Origin: Pseudonocardia bannensis
GTDB taxonomy: Bacteria > Actinomycetota > Actinomycetes > Mycobacteriales > Pseudonocardiaceae
DNA length: 64,000 nt
Direction: 5' to 3'
NCBI RefSeq assembly: GCF_012911875.1
Contig: NZ_JAAXKZ010000006.1
Span: 1 to 64,000, forward strand
The notes beneath the pieces were generated by a model that saw only the letters and a program-made list of their open reading frames with translations, was not told the origin of the DNA and ran no database searches. The first letter of the stretch is position 1; each line of letters begins with the position of its first letter. The position numbers were made by a program, and so were the translations under genes. Positions 18,431-27,213 of this stretch are shown here, piece after piece.

Positions 18431-19405
18431 TCATCGGGAGAACCGCGCGATGACCTCGGCGAAGGCGCCGATGCTGTCCAGCACCTCTCGCTGCTCGAGC
18501 CCGGGCCACTGCATCCGCACGATGAGGTGCGATGTCGCGAGCTCGGCGGCGTAGCGCTGCACCTGCTCGACGCAGTCGGCGACGCTGCCGAGCACGAACG
18601 AGTCCTGGCTCAGCTCGTCGAAGTCGCCGACCTCGTGACCCCATCGCGCGTACGCCTCGTACTTGGTGGTCAGCGCCGGGCGGGCGGTGCGGATGGCGGC
18701 CTCCCGGCTGCCCGCGACGTAGGCCTCCCGGAGCAGCGGGAACGCCTTGGACCCGGGCCGGACGCCGTCGGGCAGCGCATCGCGGTAGACCTTCTGCCGC
18801 CGGGCCACCGCGGGCAGTGACAGCTCGGGCGAGGCGAGCCACTCGTCGCCGATGCGGGCGGCCTGGCGCAGCCCGCGCGGTCCGGTCGCGCCGATCCAGA
18901 CGGGCACCCGCTCCCCCTGGATCGGGCGGAGCCGCAGCCGCGCGTCCTCGAGCGCGAACCGGGATGTGCGGTGGGTGACCGGAGCGCCGCTCCAGAGGTC
19001 CCGCAGCACCTGCACCGTCTCGGCCAGCCGCTCCAGCCGCTCGGCGCGGGGAACGCCGAAGGCCCGGAACTCCTCGTCGCGGTAGCCCGCGCCCATCCCG
19101 ACGATGAGCCGGCCGTCGGCCAGCACGTCGAGCGTCGCCAGCTCCTCGGCGAGCAGGACCGGCGGGTAGAACGGCGCCAGCAGGACCGACGTGCCGATGT
19201 GCATGTCCCCCGCCTCGGACAGCAACCGGGCGAGCAGCGGGACGGGCTGCAGGAACTGGAAGTCGGCGAGGAAGTGCTGGAAGGCCCAGACCGAGGCGAA
19301 ACCCGCCTCGCGCGCGGCCCGCACCTGCTCGAGCGTCTCCGCGACCCGGGTGCGGGGATCGTCTCCCGGCAGGAACTGGCCGGCGAGGGCTAGACCGAAT
19401 TGCAT
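18431..19405 (-). CDS. luciferase-like F420/flavin-dependent oxidoreductase
   Basis: A 324-residue TIM-barrel protein of the LLM family. Recognisable segments are MQFGLALAG, FASVWAFQHFLADFQF, IGTSVLLAPFYPPVLLAEELATLD, GRLIVGMGAGYRDEEF and VPVWIGATGPRGL. Members use F420 or FMN to oxidise alcohols, ketones or amides, and some act as type II Baeyer-Villiger enzymes. The start is ATG 19405, 5 nt after AGGAGG; an upstream ATG 21 nt earlier lacks a ribosome site. It is the first gene of the unit that continues into the monooxygenase-MaoC gene, with an operator-like promoter about 40-56 bp upstream. Confidence 0.85.
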   Translation of the reverse strand: MQFGLALAGQFLPGDDPRTRVAETLEQVRAAREAGFASVWAFQHFLADFQFLQPVPLLARLLSEAGDMHIGTSVLLAPFYPPVLLAEELATLDVLADGRLIVGMGAGYRDEEFRAFGVPRAERLERLAETVQVLRDLWSGAPVTHRTSRFALEDARLRLRPIQGERVPVWIGATGPRGLRQAARIGDEWLASPELSLPAVARRQKVYRDALPDGVRPGSKAFPLLREAYVAGSREAAIRTARPALTTKYEAYARWGHEVGDFDELSQDSFVLGSVADCVEQVQRYAAELATSHLIVRMQWPGLEQREVLDSIGAFAEVIARFSR

Positions 19406-19444
19406 GCGGGCCTCCTGGCGCGACATCGGGTCCGGAGGCGAGAT

Positions 19445-19461
19445 ACCGTCCAGACAGTATA
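19445..19461 (-). promoter_or_regulatory. shared operator overlapping -10 box, site A
   Basis: In the minus direction the sequence reads TATACTGTCTGGACGGT: a -10 hexamer TATACT (19461-19456) overlapping the near-palindrome ACTGTCTGGACGGT (19458-19445). A transcript would begin near 19449, 44 nt before the luciferase-like gene. The palindrome recurs at 33295-33308 and 35022-35035. Confidence 0.65.
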
Positions 19462-19519
19462 CCTTCTACCAGGCGCCGACCCGGTCACCTCGTAGCACTT
19501 CAGGACACAGCCGGCCCGC

Positions 19520-20785
19520 TCAGCCGCGGGCCGACACCCCGTTCAGCACCAGCCGCGCCAACGCCATACCCAGGTCGTCCGGGGAGAGCCGGCCTCCCGG
19601 CCGGTACCAGCGGTAGGTGGAGTTCAGCAGGCCGATGATCGTCAGGGCCGCGACGCGGGGATCGGAGACGGCGAGCTCACCACGGTCCCGGCCCCGCATC
19701 ACGGCGGTCTCCAGGAGGCCCTCGAACTCGTCGCGACGCGTCAGGACACGCTGCCGTGCCTCCGCCGGGAGGTACTTCATCTCCTCGCTCGCCACGGCGA
19801 CGGCGTCGCGGTCGGCGGCGATCACCCGGAAGTGCGCGACGATCATGCGGGCGATCGTCTCCGTCGCCGGGGCGTCGTCCCGGTCGGCCCCGGACAGGGC
19901 GGCCACGCCTCGCCCCACCACCGTCTCGTGGATCCGGACCAGCACCTCCTCCTTGTGACCCACGTGGTAGAACAGCGCGCCCTTGGTCAGGCCTGCGGCG
20001 TCGGCGAGCTCCCGGGTGTTCGTCCCGTGATAGCCCTTCTCCCGGAACAACCGCCCGGCTGCACTGACGATGCGCCCCATCGGCTGCGCCCGGTCGGGGC
20101 CCGGGGCCACGGGCGGGACTCCGGCGGGCAGCGCGGGGTCGAGCGATGCCGGGGCCGCGCCGGGTCCCCGCGGCGCCAACCCGCGGAGGAACAGGTCCGC
20201 GATGAGTTCCGCCAGCTCGTCGGGGCCGTGTCGTCCGTCGGCCCGGTACCAGCGATAGGTCTCGTTGATCGCGCCCAGGATCCCCAGGGTCGTCAGGCGC
20301 AGGTCCGGCACCGTGAGATCCCCGGCCGCCACCCCGTCGGTCAGGATCCCGTCGAGGACCTGCTCGTAGGCCTCACGGCGGGCGACCACGTCCGCCCGCT
20401 TGCGCGGGCTGAGGTGCTTGACCTCCTCGAAGAAGACCTTCACCTCCTGCAGATGATCGGCGATCATCCGCATCTGGGACGCGATCATGGCCCGGATCCG
20501 CTGCTCCGGGCTTCCGGAGTGGGTGCTCACCTCCGGCAGCAGATCGCGCATCCACCTGTCGTGGATCTCGAAGAGCAGGTGCTCCTTGCTGCCCATGTAG
20601 CGGTACAGCGTCCGCTTGGTGATGCCGGCCGCCGCGGCGATGTCGTCCGTCGTCGTGCCCTCGAAGCCCCGGGCGTCGAACAGCTCCGTCGCGGCGTCGA
20701 GGATGCGCCGGCGGCGTTCCTCCTCCGCTTCGTGTCCGCGGGCGGAGGCCTCCGCCTCGCCCCGCGCCGGAGCCGGCCTCACCAC
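19520..20785 (-). CDS. tandem TetR repressor (two complete TetR units in one chain)
   Basis: 421 residues contain two full TetR proteins joined by a Pro/Ala linker (about 203-232). Unit 1 (24-202) has the helix-turn-helix TTTDDIAAAAGITKRTLYRY and ends with AINETYRWYRADGRHGPDEL. Unit 2 (236-418) has TNTRELADAAGLTKGALFYHV and ends with LNSTYRWYRPGGRLSPDDL. The matching C-terminal signatures show duplication of one KstR2-like ancestor. TetR proteins act as dimers, so this may be a built-in heterodimer. The start is GTG 20785 behind AAGGAG; the frame extends to an unsupported GTG 20812. It sits between two blocks that carry the shared operator, so it is the best candidate for their regulator. Confidence 0.88.
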   Translation of the reverse strand: MVRPAPARGEAEASARGHEAEEERRRRILDAATELFDARGFEGTTTDDIAAAAGITKRTLYRYMGSKEHLLFEIHDRWMRDLLPEVSTHSGSPEQRIRAMIASQMRMIADHLQEVKVFFEEVKHLSPRKRADVVARREAYEQVLDGILTDGVAAGDLTVPDLRLTTLGILGAINETYRWYRADGRHGPDELAELIADLFLRGLAPRGPGAAPASLDPALPAGVPPVAPGPDRAQPMGRIVSAAGRLFREKGYHGTNTRELADAAGLTKGALFYHVGHKEEVLVRIHETVVGRGVAALSGADRDDAPATETIARMIVAHFRVIAADRDAVAVASEEMKYLPAEARQRVLTRRDEFEGLLETAVMRGRDRGELAVSDPRVAALTIIGLLNSTYRWYRPGGRLSPDDLGMALARLVLNGVSARG

Positions 20786-20966
20786 GTGTGCTCCTTCGAC
20801 GAACGGAGGCACGGAGCGCGCCGCACCTCGGAAGGGATTGCCTGCGACGCGGGCGACCGCGGCCCTCCCGCGGGAGAACCCAGCCTAACGACCGCCGGCG
20901 CCGCGCCTGCAACAGGGAACACCGGGCCCGGGGCGCCCCCGGTGGCCGGGAGCGCGTGCTGTCCGT

Positions 20967-22499
20967 TCAGCGGGCTGCCCCCCGCAACCGGCTGCGCCAC
21001 TCGTCGAGCAGGCTCGCCTTGACGAACTTGCCCATGGAGTTCTTGGGCAGCGTGGGCAGGAACTCGACGTAGCGCGGGCGCTTGTAGCCGGCCAGTCGCT
21101 CCCGGCAGGCGTCGAGCACCGCGTCGACCGTGACCTCCGCGCCGGGCCGGGGCGCGATGAACACGCACACGGTCTCCCCCCACTTCTCGTCCGGGACCCC
21201 GAGCGCGCAGACCTCCTGGACCCCGGGCAGGCCCGTCACCGCGTTCTCGATCTCCCCCGGGTAGATGTTCTCCCCGCCGCTGATGATCAGATCCTTGACC
21301 CGGTCCACGATGGACAACCGGCCGTCGGCGTCGAGGCACCCGACGTCGCCGGTGCGGAACCAGCCGTCCACGAAGACCTCGGCGGTCAGCTCCGGGTTGC
21401 CGTAGTAGCCGTCGGCGCAGACGAGCGAGCAGATCTCCACCTCGCCCAGCTCCCCCGCGGGCACCGGACGGCGCTCGGGGTCCACCACGCGGACCATCGA
21501 GCCCGCTGTCGGGCGCCCGCAGGACGACGGCGCCGCCACCAGGTCCTCACCCACGCAGGCCGTCACGCAGGTGGCCTCGGTGAGGCCGTAGACGCCGCCG
21601 GCCGGGACCGGCAGCCACTCCGCCAGCCGCGCCAGCGTGCCGGCCCGGATCGGGCTGCCGCCCCACAGCGCGTACCGCAGGCTCGTCGGCGGGTGGTCGC
21701 GGTGCGCGGGTTCGGCCATCAGCATCTCCCACATCGTCGGGGCCAGCGCGGTGTGGGTGACCTGCTCCGCGCACAGGTCGCGGATCAGCCGGGCCGCGTC
21801 GAACTCCCGATGCATGACCACCTTCGCCCCCTGCATCCAGGCCGGGACGGTCAGGCCGTAGAACGCGGCGCTGGTGAGGGGGAAGGCGTAGAACACCGAA
21901 TCGTCCGGTCGCACCGGCATCATCGCGAGATAGCCCCAGGCCATGTACATGTTGCTCTGGTGGCTGCGCACCACGCCCTTGGGCGCGCCGGTGGTCCCCG
22001 AGGTGTAGTAGATCGCCTGGATGTCGGCCCCGGACACCGGCACCGACGGCGGCGTGCCGAACCCCTTCCCGACCAGCATCTCGAACGAGCACCCCTGCGT
22101 CGGGTCGCCGCCCACCCGCACCAGTCGCACCGTCGGGTCCGCCGTGCCGGCCCGGGCCAGTGGCTCCAGCGCCGCGTCGTGGATCAGCACGGCCGGCCGG
22201 GCGCTCACGAGGACCGCAGCCACCTCGGACGCGGTGAGGCGCCGGTTGACCGGCACGATCACCAGCCCCGCCTTGGCGGCGGCGAGGAACACCACGACGT
22301 GGGCGGCGTCGTTGAACAGCAGCGTGGCGACCCGGTCGCCGGGCGCGGCACCCGCCGTCAGCAACGCGTCGGCCAGCCGCGTCGAGGTCTCATCCAGCTC
22401 CGCGTAGGAGTGGCGGCGCCCGTCGGACACCAGGGCGGTGCGGTCGCCGAACAGCTGGGCGCCCCGGCGGATGACGTCGCCGATCGTGCAGCGTTCCAC
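20967..22499 (-). CDS. AMP-forming acyl-CoA synthetase
   Basis: A 510-residue ANL-superfamily ligase. The ATP loop is YYTSGTTGAPKGVV, the adenine motif YGLTEATC, the hinge and A8 region GWFRTGDVG and DRVKDLIISGGENIYPGEIE, and the catalytic C-terminal lysine is in KNSMGKFVK. It activates a carboxylic acid with ATP and CoA. The start is GTG 22499 behind TGGAGGA. It is the last enzyme gene of a long run that begins with the ABC importer, and with the ligase at 33358-34989 it gives the island two acid-activating enzymes, perhaps for an early and a late intermediate. Confidence 0.88.
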   Translation of the reverse strand: MERCTIGDVIRRGAQLFGDRTALVSDGRRHSYAELDETSTRLADALLTAGAAPGDRVATLLFNDAAHVVVFLAAAKAGLVIVPVNRRLTASEVAAVLVSARPAVLIHDAALEPLARAGTADPTVRLVRVGGDPTQGCSFEMLVGKGFGTPPSVPVSGADIQAIYYTSGTTGAPKGVVRSHQSNMYMAWGYLAMMPVRPDDSVFYAFPLTSAAFYGLTVPAWMQGAKVVMHREFDAARLIRDLCAEQVTHTALAPTMWEMLMAEPAHRDHPPTSLRYALWGGSPIRAGTLARLAEWLPVPAGGVYGLTEATCVTACVGEDLVAAPSSCGRPTAGSMVRVVDPERRPVPAGELGEVEICSLVCADGYYGNPELTAEVFVDGWFRTGDVGCLDADGRLSIVDRVKDLIISGGENIYPGEIENAVTGLPGVQEVCALGVPDEKWGETVCVFIAPRPGAEVTVDAVLDACRERLAGYKRPRYVEFLPTLPKNSMGKFVKASLLDEWRSRLRGAAR

Positions 22500-22523
22500 G
22501 GTTCCTCCAGGATCGCTCGGGCC

Positions 22524-23276
22524 TCAGACGGCGGGGCTGCCGGTGGCGTAGATGGTCTGGCCGGTGACGAAACCGGAGTCCGGGGAGGACAGGAAGGAGA
22601 TGACCGCCGCGATGTCCTCGGGCTTGCCGGTGCGCTTGACGGCGGCCCGCTCGGTCATGGCGGCCACGAGGTTCTCCCAGGAGTCGCCGGTCTTCTCGAT
22701 GATGGCCCGCGTCATCGCCGTCTCGACGAAGCCGGGCGCCACCGTGTTCACGGTGATCCCGAACCGGCCGAGCTCGATCGCGAGGGTGCGGGCCATGCCC
22801 TGCAGGCCGGCCTTCGCCGCGGAGTAGTTGATCTGGCCGCGGTTGCCCAGCGCCGCGCGCGAGGACAGGAACACGATGCGGCCGTAGCGATTGGCGACCA
22901 TGTGCTCCTGCACGGCCTGGGTCACGTAGAAGCCGCCGGTCAGGTGGGTGGCGAGCACCAGGTCCCACTCCTCGTCGGTCATCTTGTGCACCAGCGCGTC
23001 CCGGGTGACGCCGGCGTTGTTGACCAGGACGTCGATGCGGCCGAAGCGCTCGACGGTCCGGGCGACGGCGTCGCGGACCTGCGCCCGGTCGGTCACGTCG
23101 CAGGCCAGTGCGAGCCCGGGCCGGGGCAGATCGGCCACGGCCTTCTCCGCGTTGTCCAGGTCGAGGTCCAGGGCCACGACGTGCGCGCCGTCCTCGGCCA
23201 GGCGGTGCACGGTGGCCGCGCCGATCCCCTGCCCGCCTCCGGTGACCACGGCGACCTGACCGTCGAGCTTCGACAT
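22524..23276 (-). CDS. short-chain dehydrogenase/reductase (3-hydroxyacyl-CoA dehydrogenase-like)
   Basis: A 250-residue SDR with nucleotide motif TGGGQGIGAA, structural motif NNAG, catalytic Ser in SSRAALGN and YSAAK active-site Tyr/Lys. It resembles FabG/PhaB-type 3-oxoacyl reductases. In this setting it probably oxidises the 3-hydroxyacyl-CoA formed by the MaoC domain (inference). ATG 23276 lies behind AAGGAG. It is 53 bp downstream of the aldehyde dehydrogenase gene and 24 bp before the CoA ligase gene. Confidence 0.87.
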   Translation of the reverse strand: MSKLDGQVAVVTGGGQGIGAATVHRLAEDGAHVVALDLDLDNAEKAVADLPRPGLALACDVTDRAQVRDAVARTVERFGRIDVLVNNAGVTRDALVHKMTDEEWDLVLATHLTGGFYVTQAVQEHMVANRYGRIVFLSSRAALGNRGQINYSAAKAGLQGMARTLAIELGRFGITVNTVAPGFVETAMTRAIIEKTGDSWENLVAAMTERAAVKRTGKPEDIAAVISFLSSPDSGFVTGQTIYATGSPAV

Positions 23277-23329
23277 GACGACTCCTTCAGTGAGGGGGGC
23301 GGTCGGCCCGCCCGGGGTGACGCCGGGTG

Positions 23330-24595
23330 TCATCGGGAGAACACCCGGCCGAGGTGCTTGGGGCCCTGCCAGAAGGTGGGCGGTTCGCCGGGGTCCGGGC
23401 GCCAGACCCAGCCCGACCGTCCGTAGCCGCCGAACGGGATGTGCAGCGAGTTCGCCGTTCCGGGCCGGTTCACCGAGACCAGACCGAACCGCCCGGTCAC
23501 CGGCGCGTCGACCTGCTCGAGGGCGGGCGCCCCGCGCAGCCGGGCGGCCACCGCCTCGGCGCCCCGGCGGCCCCACACCGACGCGCTCAGCCCCATCGAC
23601 GACGCGGCGGCCAGCTCGACCGCCTCGTCGTCGTCCTCGACGGGGGCGACGTAGACGACCGGGCCGAACACCTCCTCGGTCATCGCCCGCATCGCCGGGG
23701 TCAGGCCGGCCACAACGGTGGGACGGGCGGAACCGTCCGCGTCGAGCTTGCCGGTCACGACCTGCGCACCGTGGGCCACCGCGTCGTCCAGCTGCTCGCG
23801 CAGCCGGGCGAGCACCCCGGTGTGCAGGATCGGCCCGACGTCCACCCGCGGATCGGCGGGATCGCCGACCACGAGCTCCGCGGCGGCGGCCGCGAGCCCG
23901 TCGACGACCTCGGCGTAGCGGCTGCGGGCCACCAGGATCCGTTCGGGCGCGACGCACGCCTGTCCCGAGCCGTAGGCGTACTTCATCGCCGTCAGCCGGG
24001 CCGCGACGTCCGGCGCGGCGTCGGGCAGGACGAGCGCGGGATCGTTGCCCGGGCCCTCGACCACCACGACCACGCCGGCCTCGGCGGCGCCGCGGAAGCC
24101 CCACCCGGCCCGGTCCGATCCGTAGAGGCAGACCCCGGCGCAGCCGGGGTCCTCGGCGGCCGCGCGGGCCAGCTCCCGCCCGGGGCGATCGTCGACGACG
24201 ACCCGATCCGGTCCCACGAGGTCGTGCAGCACGGCGAGCATGGCCGCGGCGATCCGGTCGGCGCCGCGCGGGAACCGCAGCCGGACGTGGTTGCCGGGCA
24301 GCACGCAGTTGAGCACCGGGACCAGCGCCCAGTACCCGATGTTGTAGGACAGCACGCAGAGCAGGTACCGGTCCCCGCCGTTCCGGCCGGTCAGCGGTGC
24401 CCGGCCGGCCGCCGGGTCGGCGCCGGTCGCGGCCCGCGCGGCGTCGGCGAGCAGGCCCTCCCGGTCGCGCCGGACCGACGCGGCCGGGTACCCGCGCTCG
24501 GCGACGATCGCGGCGTCGAGCTCCGGTGCGTGGCGGGCCAGCACGCCGGGCAGCGCCGCCAGCACCTGCGCCCGTCCCGGCATCGCCGCCGTCAT
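23330..24595 (-). CDS. short aldehyde dehydrogenase-family protein
   Basis: 421 residues, shorter than the usual 480-500, with the N-terminal part reduced. The catalytic cysteine should be C214 (GSGQACVAPERI) and the general base E180 (VEGPGNDPALV); the C-terminal signature MTEEVFGPVVYVAPV and the IPFGGYGRSG end are intact. It may oxidise an aldehyde or reduce an acyl-CoA. It begins inside the stop of the thioesterase gene (ATGA), so the two are co-translated. The shortened N-terminus may change cofactor binding. Confidence 0.82.
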   Translation of the reverse strand: MTAAMPGRAQVLAALPGVLARHAPELDAAIVAERGYPAASVRRDREGLLADAARAATGADPAAGRAPLTGRNGGDRYLLCVLSYNIGYWALVPVLNCVLPGNHVRLRFPRGADRIAAAMLAVLHDLVGPDRVVVDDRPGRELARAAAEDPGCAGVCLYGSDRAGWGFRGAAEAGVVVVVEGPGNDPALVLPDAAPDVAARLTAMKYAYGSGQACVAPERILVARSRYAEVVDGLAAAAAELVVGDPADPRVDVGPILHTGVLARLREQLDDAVAHGAQVVTGKLDADGSARPTVVAGLTPAMRAMTEEVFGPVVYVAPVEDDDEAVELAAASSMGLSASVWGRRGAEAVAARLRGAPALEQVDAPVTGRFGLVSVNRPGTANSLHIPFGGYGRSGWVWRPDPGEPPTFWQGPKHLGRVFSR

Positions 24596-25047
24596 GGCCG
24601 CACCCCGGCGGGCTGCGGCGGGCGGACCAGGAAGTTGCCGGAGCCGGTCGCGACCACGCTGCCGTCGTCGGTCATGACCTCGGCCCGCACGGTGGCGACC
24701 GTGCGGCCGGCCCGCACGACGACGGCCTCGCACTCCAGATCGGCGTCCACCACCGGGCGGACGTAGTTCACGTCGAGGTTGATCGTCGCGGTGCCGCGCG
24801 GGTGGACCGCCGAGGTCACGGCCCAGGCCATGGCCATGTCGATCAATGTCGCGGTGACGCCGCCCTGCAGCACCCCGGCGTTCTGCCGGTGCGCCGGGCG
24901 GAACGGCAGCCGCAGCCGCGCCCGTCCGTCGCCGCATGCCACGAGCCCGACGCCGAGCGTCGCCGGGAAGTATCCCGGTGCGAACGCCTCGGCGATGTAG
25001 GCGTCCAGGGACGCCGCGAACGCGCCCGCGTCTCGGAGGGGTTCCAT
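24592..25047 (-). CDS. PaaI-type hotdog thioesterase
   Basis: 151 residues forming one hotdog domain. The motif NAGVLQGGVTATLIDMAMAW corresponds to the PaaI active region, usually G-x-x-HGG, but the His is Gln here, while the catalytic-type Asp (LIDMAMA) remains. It should hydrolyse an acyl- or aryl-CoA and release stalled intermediates. ATG 25047; it is 13 bp after the luciferase-like gene and overlaps the aldehyde dehydrogenase gene by 4 bp. Confidence 0.83.
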   Translation of the reverse strand: MEPLRDAGAFAASLDAYIAEAFAPGYFPATLGVGLVACGDGRARLRLPFRPAHRQNAGVLQGGVTATLIDMAMAWAVTSAVHPRGTATINLDVNYVRPVVDADLECEAVVVRAGRTVATVRAEVMTDDGSVVATGSGNFLVRPPQPAGVRP

Positions 25048-25060
25048 GGTTCGGCTCGCC

Positions 25061-25969
25061 TCAGGCCGTCATCGTCGCGCCGGCCCGGCGGAACAGCGCC
25101 GCGAGCTGCTCGGCGGAGCGCAGGTAGCCCTCCAGGGTGCGCTGCCGGGGCTCGCCGACGACGTGGGTCACGCCGAGGGCCTGCAGGCGCTCGATGCAGC
25201 GCAGGATCCCGTCGTGGTCGTCCTCCAGGCCGTCCCACATCGCCCGCACCGAGAGCACGAACTCACGTTCGGGCCGTTCGGCACGCAGCTTCTCCAGCTG
25301 CTCCACCAGGTCCGCGGGCAGCCCGGAGGTGCCGCGCAGGATGCCGTGCCAGCCGTCGCCGGACCGGATCGCGCGGCGCAGTGCGGGCGGCGCGTGCCCG
25401 CCGACCCAGATCGGGATGTGCCGCGAGGGCTGCGGCTTCATCCGCATGTTCGCGAACCGCACGCCGTGCACCGGGAACTCCCCGGTCACCGGGTCCTCGG
25501 TCCACAGTGTCCGCATCATCTGCAGCGCCTCGTCGGTACGGGGACCGCGCTCGGCGAACGGGACGCCGAGGGTGTCGAACTCCGCCTCCAGGTACCCGCC
25601 GGCCACGCCGACGATCGTGCGCCCACCGCTGAGCAGGTCGATCGAGCTCAGCATCTTCGCCGTGACGACCGGGGGCCGCATCGGCAGCACGATCACCGAC
25701 AGCCCGAGCTCGATGCGGCGGGTGGCGGCCGCGACCCAGGTCATCGACACCAGCGCCTCGTACTGGTAGGCCGACGGCGGATAGTCCGCACCCTGCTGGA
25801 CCACGAGGTGGTCGGACAGCCACGCCCCGGCGAACCCGAGATCCTCGGCGTGCACCGCGGCCCGGGCCATGTTCTCCCCGGACGCGGCGGGTCCGGCCTG
25901 CGGCAGGTGCACACCGGCGGTCAGGGCGCCGCCGGATGCGACGCTCACGGGAGACGGGCTGGAGGCCAT
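25061..25969 (-). CDS. luciferase-like F420/flavin-dependent oxidoreductase (second copy)
   Basis: A 302-residue LLM barrel protein: AEDLGFAGAWLSDHLV, RRIELGLSVIVLPMRPPVVTAK, GGRTIVGVAGGYLEAEF and IPIWVGGHAPPALRRA. It is clearly related to, but not a recent duplicate of, the 18431-19405 protein. It probably catalyses an oxidation on the pathway substrate, possibly as a two-component monooxygenase or with F420. ATG 25969 lies behind ACGGAGA, 36 bp after the acyl-CoA dehydrogenase gene. Confidence 0.85.
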   Translation of the reverse strand: MASSPSPVSVASGGALTAGVHLPQAGPAASGENMARAAVHAEDLGFAGAWLSDHLVVQQGADYPPSAYQYEALVSMTWVAAATRRIELGLSVIVLPMRPPVVTAKMLSSIDLLSGGRTIVGVAGGYLEAEFDTLGVPFAERGPRTDEALQMMRTLWTEDPVTGEFPVHGVRFANMRMKPQPSRHIPIWVGGHAPPALRRAIRSGDGWHGILRGTSGLPADLVEQLEKLRAERPEREFVLSVRAMWDGLEDDHDGILRCIERLQALGVTHVVGEPRQRTLEGYLRSAEQLAALFRRAGATMTA

Positions 25970-26005
25970 GGGGATCTCCGTTCGATGATGGGTGGGTGCG
26001 GGCCG

Positions 26006-27172
26006 TCAGTAGGAGCGCGGCAGGTCGAGCACGTGGCGGCTGACGTAGTTGAGGACCATCTCCTGGCTCACCGGGGCCAGCCGCATGAGCCGCGCCTCCC
26101 GGAAGTAGCGCTCGACGTGGTACTCGCGGGCGTAGCCCATGCCCCCGTGGGTCTGCAGGGCCTGGTCGGTGGCGGTGAACGCCGCGTCGGCGCACAGGAA
26201 CTTGGCGGTGTTCGCCTCCCGCCCGCACGGCATGCCCCGGTCGTAGAGCCAGGCCGCCTTGCGCGCGACGAGCTCCGCGGCGTCCAGGCGCATGGTCGCC
26301 TCGGCCAGGGGGAACGCGATCCCCTGGTTCGACCCGATGGGCCGGTCGAAGACGATCCGTTCCCTGGCGTACTGCACGGCCCGGCGCACGCCCGCCCGGC
26401 CCAGGCCCAGCGACTCGTGCGCGAGCAGGATCCGCTCGGGGTTGAGCCCGTCGAGCAGGTAGCGGAAGCCCTCGCCCTCCTCACCGATGCGGGCCTCGAC
26501 AGGCACCCGCAGGTCGTCGATGACCACCTCGTAGGAGGCCACGGCGTTGCGGCCCATCTTCGGGATCGGTGAGACCTGCACGGCCTCCGGGTCGATGTCG
26601 ACGAGGAACAGCGACATGCCCTCGGTCGGCTTGCGGACCTGGTCCCGGGGGGTCGTCCGGGCGATCAGGATCATCTTGCTCGCCAGCCCCGCCTTGGTGA
26701 TCCACACCTTGCGGCCGCGGATGACGTAGGAGTCGCCGTCGCGCCGCGCGAAGGTCGAGATGCGGGTCGTGTCGGTGCCCGCGTCGGGCTCGGTGACCCC
26801 GAAGCAGACGTGCAGGCTGCCGTCCGCGGCGGCCGGCAGCACCTCCTGCCGCAGCGCCTCGGTGCCGTGCTTGACCACGGTGTTCAGGCCGAAGATCGTC
26901 AGGTGCATCGAGCTGCACCCGTTCATGCCGGCCCCGGAGGCGGCGATCTCCTCGAGCATCAGGGCTGCCTCGGCGACACCCTGGCCCGCTCCGCCGTACT
27001 CCTCCGGGACGGCGATCCCGACCCAGCCCGCCTTCGCGAACGCGTCGTAGAACTCCGTGGGGAACTCGTGCCGCTCGTCGCGGGTCGCCCAGTAGTCGTC
27101 GTCGAAGTTCGCCGCGAGCTCCCGGACGGCCTTCTGCAGGTCCTGCTGGTCCTCGGTGAGCAGGAAGTCCAT
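26006..27172 (-). CDS. acyl-CoA dehydrogenase
   Basis: 388 residues with the classical three-domain ACAD fold: MDFLLTEDQQDLQKAVRE, VPEEYGGAGQGVAEAALMLEE, the FAD signature VCFGVTEPDAGTDTTRIST, KVWITKAGLASKMIL, and the C-terminal HGGMGYAREYHVERYFREAR. It introduces the alpha-beta double bond into an acyl-CoA and passes electrons to ETF. The C-terminal APVSQEMVLNYVS replaces the YEGT-type segment, as in several actinobacterial FadE proteins. ATG 27172 lies behind GAGAGGG. It provides step one of the beta-oxidation set in this operon. Confidence 0.9.
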   Translation of the reverse strand: MDFLLTEDQQDLQKAVRELAANFDDDYWATRDERHEFPTEFYDAFAKAGWVGIAVPEEYGGAGQGVAEAALMLEEIAASGAGMNGCSSMHLTIFGLNTVVKHGTEALRQEVLPAAADGSLHVCFGVTEPDAGTDTTRISTFARRDGDSYVIRGRKVWITKAGLASKMILIARTTPRDQVRKPTEGMSLFLVDIDPEAVQVSPIPKMGRNAVASYEVVIDDLRVPVEARIGEEGEGFRYLLDGLNPERILLAHESLGLGRAGVRRAVQYARERIVFDRPIGSNQGIAFPLAEATMRLDAAELVARKAAWLYDRGMPCGREANTAKFLCADAAFTATDQALQTHGGMGYAREYHVERYFREARLMRLAPVSQEMVLNYVSRHVLDLPRSY

Positions 27173-27213
27173 CGCTTGATCCCTCTCGTCGGGGTCGGTC
27201 GGTGTGCGGGCGC

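Noticed and set aside
15960-18842. The 963-codon version of the monooxygenase-MaoC gene
   Set aside because: The N-terminal 160 residues are Arg/Ala-rich shadow of the luciferase-like gene; GTG 18359 has a strong ribosome site and gives the family N-terminus.
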